From contig NZ_CP022121.1 in assembly GCF_002224645.1 (NCBI RefSeq), positions 744,001-808,000 of the forward strand: DNA of 64,000 nt, in the 5' to 3' direction. How positions within the stretch are numbered: the stretch's first letter is position 1; each line of letters opens with the position of its first letter. The notes below the pieces were generated by a model. The model saw only the letters and a program-made list of their open reading frames with translations, was not told the origin of the DNA and searched no databases. Origin of the DNA: Dehalobacterium formicoaceticum. Lineage in GTDB: Bacteria; Bacillota; Dehalobacteriia; Dehalobacteriales; Dehalobacteriaceae. The position numbers and the translations under genes were made by a program. Positions 44,790-53,500 of this stretch are shown piece after piece.

Positions 44790-44838
44790 AAGATGCCCGT
44801 CTGAAGAATTTGGCCAAATTCTTCAGACGGGCATCTTT
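44790..44838. terminator. Terminator of the bza-cob operon
   Basis: A 20-base near-perfect stem (GATGCCCGTCTGAAGAATTT and its complement) with a short loop, ending in GCATCTTTGG. The T tract is short but the stem is very stable. A diverged copy of the same hairpin is at 46137-46183. Confidence 0.75.
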
Positions 44839-45143
44839 GGTTCTGCTTTCAGAAAGCATAAATTTTTAAAGGTTGAAAGTATTAATTTTCTTTATTTTTT
44901 TGATCACTTCTGGTATTAGCCAAAGATGCTGCGCAGCCAGCTCATGATCGAGTCTAAAAGATGATTGCTCTAAAGCCTTGCTATATCTACATTTTAAGAT
45001 TTTTTACACTAAACTTGGATTATAACAAATAATTTGCATAAAATCATCTTCAAAAAAGAAGGAAATTGGTAAAAGATGCCTAATATAACACAATATTTGG
45101 CAATATGACAAAATATATTAATTATGTAAAGGGAGAGATATTT
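44839..45143. repeat. Gene-free stretch with a remnant of the DUF1002 gene 3' end
   Basis: No gene is seen. Bases 44905-44965 repeat the 3' end of the DUF1002 gene (46203-46258), including the run GATGCTGCGCAGCCAGCTCA, then diverge. Together with the duplicated terminator and the bzaE tail at 46072, this shows that the bzaE/DUF1002 junction is present twice as a direct repeat about 1.3 kb apart. Confidence 0.7.
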
Positions 45144-45686
45144 TTGAGGAAATTTGTCAATTACACACTTGTTTGTATGCTGTTCCTAATGTTGTGCCTG
45201 ATAGTTCTGCCAGGCACGTCCAAGGTGTGGGCGGAAGGAGAGACTTCCCTTCTTGAGCAAAAAACCCCTGATCAAATGTTAAAGGAAATGACAACAGGGT
45301 TAGATCCTAAGCTAAGGGAGGACTACCTGCCGGAGGAAGCCTGGACGGATAGAATGCTGGTACAATATGCTGCCGGAAAAAAAGAAACCGGTCGCAAAGA
45401 AATCATTACTGCTCTGAAAGGATCCTTTAAAGAATTTGGTACACTTAGTTTAGATGGGTGGGATCTGATCCATCTTACAGCAAAGCAGAATCCCTTGAAA
45501 GTGATCAAAGAATTGGAAGGCAAGGAAGGAATAATACATATTCAGCCGGATGAATTACTGTATCTGGCAGGAGCGGATCCGAATCTAAAACAGCAATGGA
45601 GTCTGGGTTTGGATGTGACTTTGGAACGTGTCTCCCTCAATCAGGATCAAGGATCTTCTCAGGTTATAGAAGGGAAAGAAGAATGA
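45144..45686 (+). CDS. Truncated subtilase (S8): signal peptide and propeptide only
   Basis: A 180-residue product from TTG 45144 (GGGAGAG upstream; the frame is open from ATG 45105). Residues 1-32 form a signal peptide (MRKFVNYTLVCMLFLMLC, then VWAEGE). The rest resembles an I9-type propeptide and ends at DPNLKQQWSLGLD, the point where the catalytic domain of secreted subtilases begins. The Asp and His parts of the triad are missing. After about 45682 the DNA becomes YD-repeat sequence. A matching C-terminal subtilase part with its serine lies at 47224, so this is probably the severed front of that gene. Confidence 0.6.
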   Translation: MRKFVNYTLVCMLFLMLCLIVLPGTSKVWAEGETSLLEQKTPDQMLKEMTTGLDPKLREDYLPEEAWTDRMLVQYAAGKKETGRKEIITALKGSFKEFGTLSLDGWDLIHLTAKQNPLKVIKELEGKEGIIHIQPDELLYLAGADPNLKQQWSLGLDVTLERVSLNQDQGSSQVIEGKEE

Positions 45687-46044
45687 ACGGGGAGCTTTAC
45701 TCTCACAAACCAGGCCTATGGGAGAGACCCGGACCTATGTTAATAACGCCGCCGGATTGCCTGTTCTAATGACGGATGCCACAGGCAAAAGCACCGCCTA
45801 TGCCTATGACTATGTGAATAGGCTCAAAGAAAAGAGAGCCAATTATGACGGAATCACCATCACCTATCACCCCACGGGTCAACCGGATCAATATGCGGTC
45901 TGGAAGGATACCGGGGGAAACAAGGTGTACGGAGATGCCCTGACCTACAGTTATTTTGGAGACGGGGTTACCCGGGAAAGAAAGGTGGGGAATTACAGCA
46001 CCACTTTCCAATATGATCCGGTTTTAAACCGGACATCTGTGCAA
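45682..46044 (+). pseudogene. YD-repeat (RHS) gene fragment
   Basis: About 360 bases homologous to 53985-54345 and 59324-59684 of the two RHS genes (TATGTTAATAACGCCG, then TATCACCCC and GGGGTTACCCGGGAAAG). The frame 45718-46062 gives 114 residues with YD-type wording (TYVNNAAGLPVLMTDATGKS; TFQYDPVLNRTSVQ) and then runs into unrelated bases. Both ends are abrupt, inside the repeat region of the parent. It has no signal peptide or ribosome site. Confidence 0.8.
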
Positions 46045-46071
46045 GTGTTTGTTGTAAAATAAAAATACCGG

Positions 46072-46183
46072 AAAATGCAGAAGGAAGATATCAAAAATTA
46101 AGCCAACTGCTGGTCCAAGGTTTCCCCCCTGTAAAAGAAGATGCCCGCTGAAGAATTTGGCAAAATCACTCAGCGGGCATCAA
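46072..46183. repeat. Remnant copy of the bzaE 3' end plus its terminator
   Basis: Bases 46072-46120 match bzaE 44631-44685 (GCAGAAGGAAGATATCAAAA, then CAACTGCTGGTCCAA). After an internal deletion the match resumes at CCCCTGTAA and continues into a diverged version of the bza terminator (GATGCCCGCTGA... with complement, 46141-46182). That hairpin now ends the DUF1002 gene on the minus strand, followed there by TTCTTTT. Confidence 0.75.
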
Positions 46184-46211
46184 ATTCTGGTTTTTTTGAT
46201 CAATCCTAGTT

Positions 46212-47081
46212 TTAGCCGAAGATGCTGCGCAGCCAGCTCATGATCGAGTCTAAAAGATTTTGGAAAAAGCCCTTGTTTTCATTTAGCGTATCCTTGACGA
46301 TATCAAGATTCCGGCTAATACTGTCCAATTGTTTGGTGATGGTATCAACATTCAAATCCAGCTTGCTGATTTTTTCCATTAGGTTGAGAATTTGATTGAC
46401 CTGCTCTTCGGAAAGATTGATCCCTAATTCCTGAGCAATATTTAAAATCACCTGTCGCATATCTTCCGGTGTTTTGATATTTTGCTGGGTAATCTCTTTT
46501 TTTACGTTTTGGATCAGTTTCACGGCTTCGTCTTTACCAATGTCCTGGCTGATATCTTCCGTGACGAAAAGCTCTTCATTGGCCGTTTCTTTGGCATCAG
46601 TGGATAGTTTTTCCCCAGTAGCTTCTTCAAAGGCCAGCATAATACCGGTGAGAGCCGTTGTTCCCGTGACATCAAAAGGAGCCGCTATCTGCACCTCCGC
46701 GTCTTTGACTCCTGCTGTGACCAAGGCGTTGGCATACATTTCCTTGGTTACCCAGGTAATATTATGGGTGCTGACGCCCAGACCCTCCCCTCTGGGCAAT
46801 AATTTGACATGAGAGGAAGAAATCGCTTTCGTACCGATCTTCTCCTTGGTGGCAATTCCTTTGAGATGCTCCTCCACATCTTGAATGGATACTTCGATAA
46901 TATCCACATCTCTTTCAGAGACACCGAATTCCTCCAGCATTTGGGTTCTTTGGGCAGCGGTTAAATCTGCGCCCAGGCTTACCGCTTCTGTTTTTCCAGC
47001 GAGAACAGCCAAGGGTGCAAGCATGAGCAACATGGTAATGACGCCGAGCATCATAAGGATTTTTCTGTTTTTAATGGACAT
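46212..47081 (-). CDS. DUF1002-family exported protein (YpuA-like)
   Basis: A 289-residue secreted protein. The start is ATG at 47081 with AGGAGTG upstream; the frame extends 20 codons further without a site. Residues 1-28 form a signal peptide (MSIKNRKILMMLGVITMLLM). The body has the DUF1002 pattern: SLGADLTAAQRTQMLEEFGV, then ITWVTKEMYANALVTAGVKD and PFDVTGTTALTGIM, and a helical C-terminal part. Function is unknown for the family, which is common in Firmicutes. It is convergent with the bza operon and is intact despite the duplications around it. Confidence 0.88.
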   Translation of the reverse strand: MSIKNRKILMMLGVITMLLMLAPLAVLAGKTEAVSLGADLTAAQRTQMLEEFGVSERDVDIIEVSIQDVEEHLKGIATKEKIGTKAISSSHVKLLPRGEGLGVSTHNITWVTKEMYANALVTAGVKDAEVQIAAPFDVTGTTALTGIMLAFEEATGEKLSTDAKETANEELFVTEDISQDIGKDEAVKLIQNVKKEITQQNIKTPEDMRQVILNIAQELGINLSEEQVNQILNLMEKISKLDLNVDTITKQLDSISRNLDIVKDTLNENKGFFQNLLDSIMSWLRSIFG

Positions 47082-47223
47082 AGCTTCACTCCTATTCAAA
47101 AATTTAGTTTTTCCCTTCCAGATATTATAGACTGTCTCCAACCTAAAAATGTTTCCTAAATTTTAAATTTTTATCTTCAGGGAAGTAGTCTTAAAATAAT
47201 CTAAGTACTATGGAAAATCATCC

Positions 47224-49773
47224 GTGGACATGGCAGCTCCCGGGGAAGTTATTCTAAGTACCTCCCCCGGAGGAAAATATGAATCCCGGCAAGGTACCTC
47301 CTTCTCCGCCGCTTTGGCGGCGGCTGCGGCCGCCCTGCTCCTTGAACAAAATCCGGATATGCAGCCCGCTGAGATAAAAAAGGCCCTGATGGAAACGGGA
47401 GATTTGTTGTCAACCCTAATAGAGAGAACCCAAACCGGCAGAAAAGTGAATGCAGGGAATGCCCTTGAAAAAATCAGACCGGATCAAATAACGGATATTG
47501 AAGGCAGTGTTATACCGGTGGATAGGGATATGCAGGTAAGGGAAAGTATTGATATGACAGTCCTCCGTCAGGGTGACGGCGGTAAGCCGGGCACGGTTAC
47601 AGGGGGATTTGGTTACCATATGATGATTGTGGACGGAACCGTCTGGGCCTGGGGCAGAAATTGGACAGGTCAATTGGGCGACGGGACAAATATAAATCGC
47701 GCCATGCCGGGGCCTGTGCGTAATTTATTTCAGGTAACTGCTGTGGACGGCGGTTTTGAACACAGCATCGCCTTAAAAAGTGACGGCACGGTCTGGACCT
47801 GGGGTAACAATAGCTATGGTAAATTAGGTGACGGAACAACTACCTCACGCTACGCACCGGTGCAGACAGCCGGATTATCCGATGTTACTGCCATTTCAGC
47901 CGGGTATGATTTTAATATTGCCCTAAAAAGCGACGGCACAGTATGGGCTTGGGGCAGAAACCGGTATGGCCAATTGGGTGACGGCACCACTGTGTCCAGC
48001 TCTTTACCGGTGCAGGTCAGCGGTTTGCGGAACATCATCGCTATCAGTGCCGGTTGTGAACATGCCTTGGCCATAAAAAGTGACGGTACCGTTTGGGCTT
48101 GGGGCAAAAATGGAAAAGGCCAGCTGGGTGACGGGACAAACACCGCGCGTAATACGCCGGTGCAGGTGACGGGCTTGAATTCAATTACTGCCATCTCCTG
48201 CGGAGTGGATCATACCCTGGCTGTTAAAGAGGACGGCACCGTCTGGGCCTGGGGAGATAATTCTTATGGCGCGTTAGGAGACGGCAGTTTGGTGGGTCGT
48301 AATATACCGGTCCAGGTCGATGGTTTACTCAATGCCCAAAAGGTCATTGCAGGATATTATTACAGTCATGTGCTGAAAGATGACGGTACCCTGTGGTCGG
48401 CAGGCTTCAATAATAGCGGAAGCCTGGGTGACGGAACATCAACAGACAGCAGTATCTTCAAAATGAATCCGTATCTCACTCAGGTAACAGAGGTAGGGGA
48501 GCATAACGGAAGGAATACCATGATCTTAAAAGCAGATGGTTCGTGCTTTTTGTGGGGGCCGAACAATTATGGTCAACTGGGGCCCGGCACCAACGCCTAT
48601 TATGAGAGTGTGCCGTTGAAGCTGGGCCTCCAGACCTCCATCGTTAAAGGAGCGGCCGGCAGCTATCACTCCATGGTCGTGGAAAAGGGTGAAGTCCTGG
48701 CCTGGGGATATAATGGAAGCGGCATCTTGGGAGACGGAACAACAACGAATCGCAATACACCGGCAAAGGTGCTGCAGCTGCAACAGGTGATGGGCATTTC
48801 CGGCAAGAATTTGCACAGTCGGGCCTTACTGAGTGACGGGACTGTTAAAGCCTGGGGTAATAACAGCCAGGGACAGTTAGGTGATAATACAAGAACAGGC
48901 AGACTCACCCCGGTGTCGGTGTTAAACCTAAACCATATCGTAGGAATCGGTGCCGGTTACTATCACAGTGCGGGCCTGAAAAGCGACGGAACCGTTTGGA
49001 CCTGGGGGATGAACAGTTCCGGCCAGCTGGGAACCGGAGATTATTACTTTTATCTGGCTCCGGTGCAGGTGAGCAGCTTGAGCGGCGTCAAAGCCATTTC
49101 CGTGGGCAGGCAGCATAATCTGGCTCTGAAAAGCGATGGCACTGTCTGGGCTTGGGGAGAAAACGCATATGGTCAGCTGGGTGATAATACGACGACGGGG
49201 CGGGTAGTTCCGGTGCAGGTCCTCGCCCTAAGCGATATCGTTGCTGTATCAGCCGGCGATAGAAATTCATTGGCCTTGAAAAGCGACGGTACGGTCTGGT
49301 CCTGGGGAGGCAGTACGACTCCTTATCTCCCGACGCAAATATCCACCTTAAGCAATGTAACAGGAATATCCGCAGGGGGTGTGCACAACCTGGTCTTAAA
49401 AAGCGATGGCACAGCCTATGCCTGGGGGCAAAACTACTACGGTCAGTTGGGGGATGGTACTAATACTACCCGGGGAGTACCTGTAAAGGTGCAGCGTTTC
49501 GAAAGCGGCGTCCTGGTATCGGCCGGATATGATTTTTCTTTAGGTCTAAGCAGTGATCATAATATCTGGACCTGGGGACAGAACACATATGGACAGTTGG
49601 GCGATGGTACCTTTAGATCCAATGTGTGGCCCAAGCCCAATATTTCTACGGGTCCCAGTTTCTATTATCAATATGATCATAACAATCGTTTAATCATGAG
49701 GCAAGGCAATACGACCTGGCAGTTTATATATGATCAGAACGGGAATCTGCTGTCCAAAGAACCGTTAAATTAA
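47224..49773 (+). CDS. Subtilase C-terminal fragment fused to 14 RCC1 repeats and a YD tail
   Basis: An 849-residue frame. Residues 1-82 are the last part of an S8 catalytic domain: VDMAAPGEVILST and the serine motif GTSFSAALAAAA. Residues about 125-825 hold 14 RCC1-like units with the core LKSDGTVWAWGxNxxGQLGDGT. The end (YYQYDHNNRLIMRQG; FIYDQNGNLLSKE) is YD-like and cut short. There is no signal peptide and no ribosome site; homology continues a few codons upstream (YGKSS) until a TAA at 47195-47200, so the gene is 5'-truncated. It was probably once joined to the propeptide at 45144. Expression is doubtful. Confidence 0.7.
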   Translation: MDMAAPGEVILSTSPGGKYESRQGTSFSAALAAAAAALLLEQNPDMQPAEIKKALMETGDLLSTLIERTQTGRKVNAGNALEKIRPDQITDIEGSVIPVDRDMQVRESIDMTVLRQGDGGKPGTVTGGFGYHMMIVDGTVWAWGRNWTGQLGDGTNINRAMPGPVRNLFQVTAVDGGFEHSIALKSDGTVWTWGNNSYGKLGDGTTTSRYAPVQTAGLSDVTAISAGYDFNIALKSDGTVWAWGRNRYGQLGDGTTVSSSLPVQVSGLRNIIAISAGCEHALAIKSDGTVWAWGKNGKGQLGDGTNTARNTPVQVTGLNSITAISCGVDHTLAVKEDGTVWAWGDNSYGALGDGSLVGRNIPVQVDGLLNAQKVIAGYYYSHVLKDDGTLWSAGFNNSGSLGDGTSTDSSIFKMNPYLTQVTEVGEHNGRNTMILKADGSCFLWGPNNYGQLGPGTNAYYESVPLKLGLQTSIVKGAAGSYHSMVVEKGEVLAWGYNGSGILGDGTTTNRNTPAKVLQLQQVMGISGKNLHSRALLSDGTVKAWGNNSQGQLGDNTRTGRLTPVSVLNLNHIVGIGAGYYHSAGLKSDGTVWTWGMNSSGQLGTGDYYFYLAPVQVSSLSGVKAISVGRQHNLALKSDGTVWAWGENAYGQLGDNTTTGRVVPVQVLALSDIVAVSAGDRNSLALKSDGTVWSWGGSTTPYLPTQISTLSNVTGISAGGVHNLVLKSDGTAYAWGQNYYGQLGDGTNTTRGVPVKVQRFESGVLVSAGYDFSLGLSSDHNIWTWGQNTYGQLGDGTFRSNVWPKPNISTGPSFYYQYDHNNRLIMRQGNTTWQFIYDQNGNLLSKEPLN

Positions 49774-49796
49774 TATTTGAAGGATAGAAGGGCGGG

Positions 49797-50306
49797 TTGG
49801 CATTGAAAAAAATTATTGCGTGGATATTATTGGTGACATTTTTATTCGGCAGTATCCCGGTACCATCCTTGGCGGCTGCTTCATTCAAGGACTTAGATAT
49901 CGAAGAGATCTTTAAGGAAGATGACACAACCACCGCAGAGCCAAAATCTATTATTAATCACCAATATGTGGGCCTGGGTGATGAAGAAGAGGATAATTTT
50001 ATTGATTTGTCTCTGCCCGAAGGCACTGTCCGTGTAAATGCACTGAGTGTGTTGGTAAAAAGTATCTTAGAAGAAAATAACAGCTGGGACCGTTTGCGGA
50101 ATTATCTTTTTGAAGGAACAGGTTTTTTACTCCCTCCCAAAGCTGAGGTTCCTTCTCCGGAAAAACCGGTTTTAGAGCCGCAGCTGATTGAAGAAGAGGT
50201 AGGTGAAGAACCTGTCTCTGATCCCGTTATTGATATGAATGAAGATATTATCTCTGACCCGGCTGACGAGATGGTTGACGATATAAATGAAGAAACAGTC
50301 ACATAG
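49797..50306 (+). CDS. N-terminal part of a secreted RHS protein, cut by an amber codon
   Basis: A 169-residue frame starting at TTG 49797 or 49803. Residues 1-28 form a signal peptide (KKIIAWILLVTFLFGSIPVP); the rest is strongly acidic and low in complexity (EEEVGEEPVSDPVIDMNEDI). It ends at TAG 50304-50306. Reading on in the same frame gives 80 more acidic, Pro/Glu-rich codons without a stop and then the large RHS frame at 50547. The two are therefore one gene of about 2068 codons with a single in-frame amber codon. Confidence 0.7.
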   Translation: MALKKIIAWILLVTFLFGSIPVPSLAAASFKDLDIEEIFKEDDTTTAEPKSIINHQYVGLGDEEEDNFIDLSLPEGTVRVNALSVLVKSILEENNSWDRLRNYLFEGTGFLLPPKAEVPSPEKPVLEPQLIEEEVGEEPVSDPVIDMNEDIISDPADEMVDDINEETVT

Positions 50307-50546
50307 CCGGTTGAATCAGACAGCAGTCAAAGTACCGAAAAAGATGCACCGGCTGAAGAAAGGGGAGCTGCCCCCGATACATCCGACCAAACCCTTAACG
50401 ATGAAGATATTGTAACGGAAGAATCCCTCCCGGAAACTGTAATCGAAGAGGGATACGAACCGGAGCAGGATCAGGCTGATGAAACCGAACCCGAAGGGGC
50501 ACCGGCAGGGGATGAGTCTGCCGGTGCTGATTCCTCCGGCCCGGAG

Positions 50547-53500
50547 ATGGATAAATCAAATGAGGAAATACTTGAAGGCATACCGGATAACACACTTGAC
50601 CCTGCATTAGAGTCGGAACTAGAGGCAATCATGCAGCAGGTAAACGAAGAAGAGAGCTGGTTCAACAGCCTGGTGGGCCCATCCATTGCCAATAATGTCC
50701 ATAACAATAAATATGCTGCCTGGGACGATACCAGTGAAATTGTATCACCCCAAACAGGTGAATTAACCCTGCGCTTCGATGACATTCAGTTGCCGGGGAG
50801 AAACGGTCTGGATCTAACGATCGGCAGAATTTATCAAAGCAGTCAGGCGCGGACGGGGAAATGGGATATCTCCCCTTTCGAAGATCAGCAAAACAGTTTT
50901 TCTTCATATTTTCAGGAGCGTTATAATTTAGGTACCGGCTGGTCCTTCGCCTTTCCTTCCGTTCAGGTAGAACAAGACAGCGATCAAGATATTGAAAGCC
51001 GAGAGTTATATTATCATACCGGTAACGGTGAGGTATACCTGGTTAAAATGACTTCACAAACCGGGGATAGCAATCTGGAGAATTATTATCGCAAAGATTG
51101 TGAATTCAGGGGAGATACCACCTATGTGTATATGGACGGTACGGAAGGAGACGGTTTGGAAAGTATCCGCTCCCAGTATGTTTTTGAGACGGCGGATAAG
51201 ACAAAGCAATATTTTGCGGCGGATGGCCGTCTGATGGCGATAATTGACCGGTTTGGCAACAAAATTGAGTTTAAGCATAAATTGTTTCCCGTAACCAACC
51301 GGGTGGTAAATTACGATTTTGACGACAGCAACCAGATGGATAGCGGTGTACCCTGGACCTTTAATGAAGCTTACCTTAAAATAGCAACTGATAAGGGATA
51401 CCAGGATAATACTTCCTTGTGGTTTGAGCACCCTTCTTCCACCAGGACCACCCAATCTGCTTTTTCCAAGCCGATTAAAGTGACACCCAACCGCAAGCAT
51501 CGTATCAGCGGTTATTTGGCGGATGCCTTGGATGCGGGGGTTGCCTCTGTGCGCATTCACCAATATTCAAAATGGCGCGGCATCCATTATAATGCATATT
51601 TGGGCGGCTGGGTGTCCGGATATTTCCTGGAAAAAGTGCCGAACAGTTCAATTGAAATTGCCAGCTCCAGTTACGGGGATTGGAATTGGCGCGGTTTTGA
51701 GGAATATTTCACCGTCGACGATGATACCGATTATATCCAGATTGAATTCTTAGCCAAGAGTGCTAAGGGAGATGCCTGGTTGGATAAGGTATGTTTGGAT
51801 CAAGTGTATCCTTTGATCACAGAAATCACGGATAGTATCGGCAGGAAGATCAATTTTCAATATACGGATAATTTTTATGAAGAGGATGGCGAGGATGATA
51901 ACAACAATCCCATCACCGTAACCATAAAGGATCCCAGCCTGAGTCAAACCAAAACCCTTACTTATCAGCGCGGGGTCATTAATACTCAATCTTATGATTA
52001 TTTATTTCAAGGAGTTCTTTTAAGTTATAAAAACGGTGAATTGGATATGGATGATTACCAGGTCTATCCGGGGGAGGACTATTCCGGTCAAAGAAGATAT
52101 CCCAGTCTGGGAAGCTACCATGACGGGGAAGATTTATACGAATATAAATACAGTCTAAAAATGAACCTTTTCTCTTTTGTCAATAAGAAATCTTCAGGAG
52201 GCTATGCAACTATTGGTGAGGTGTTGCTAAGTCACATTTCACTACGCAACAGCAGGATCAATTATAATTTTTATGAGACGAAACCCAAGCATTTGGGAAA
52301 AAGAGGCTTTTATGAACAATCATATCTGACAGACCGGGAAGAAGATTATCGGGTTAATAACAAATGGGACCGCGGAGAACATAACAAAAGAACCTACAGC
52401 TATGGAGGTACTTATCAGGGAAATCCCTATGATAATGAAACCGGCTACTCGGAGACCTTTTACAGTAATCATGATTTACCTAAAAATACAGGGTTCCAGT
52501 GGATCTGCAGCGTAGAGCAGGAGGACGGATTAAAAACTGATTACGTCTTCAAGGGAAGCAGCGCCATGGGGCTCCGTGAAGACCGGAGGGTCACCTACCA
52601 TTCCGGGGGTGAAAAGGAAACTCTGTACTATGAAGAGTATGACGGGACATACCATAACCAGCCCCTCCGCATCAAAAGTGTGCAGGAAAACAGCGGCGGT
52701 ACCTATCCCCTCTATCAGGGCTATACCTATAATACCTGGGGCGGCGTAGCAAAGGAAACGAAACCATTGACCCCGGCCCAATGGGAAGACAGCACCCAAA
52801 AGGAACTGAATACTGTGAGCTATACCTATCATCCCACGTATAAGTTTCCTGCATCCACAAGCTATTATCAAAAAGAGGGTGTATTATTAACGGAAAATAC
52901 CGAATATACATCCTCCGGTGCGATTCAGTCCACAACTAATGCCAAGGGGGAAACCACCTATTTTGAATATGCGGACGGGGCCCATCCCGGGAACTGCAGC
53001 AAAACCTGGCGGGCGCTCCCGAATGGTCAGCAGGAGATTACAGAGTATCAGTATGATGCTAATTATGCTGCCTATCCCACCCGGATTATGCAAAAGTATA
53101 CGGAAGACGGAGTACCTAAAACCAGTATCACCACTCGTCAATATGATTTTCTATGGGGCCATCTGATCAGTGAAGATGATGCCTTGGGTAATGAAACCAC
53201 CTATCAATATGATACTCAGGGACGGTTGATGTCTGAATGGTCTCCCTGGGATCTGGAAGATAAGAGTGGTACTTATATCGCAATTCGGTATTTTACATAT
53301 GACAAAGTGCTGTTGACGGACTATGGCTATAACGGCCGGGGGGCTTTTCGGGTACAGACGTCGACCATCCATTTTCGCAGTATCATCGACCGGCCGATTA
53401 TCAATCGCACCTACGATTATTATGATGATTACGGCAATCTTCTGGTGAAAGAGGAATGGGAGCATGTGCAGGGTCTTACCCGTGCAACCCAATTCCACTA

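Noticed and set aside
47180-47194. 15-base identity GGGAAGTAGTCTTAA at 47180 and 60776, both at edges of the mosaic genes
   Set aside because: A 15-base match is expected a few times by chance in a window of this size; the flanks do not match.
50304-50306. Pyrrolysine at the amber codon of the RHS gene
   Set aside because: No methylamine genes or Pyl machinery are seen, the site is in a low-complexity acidic linker, and ordinary genes here (argF, ccdA, rnhA) stop with TAG. A mutation or sequence error is simpler.
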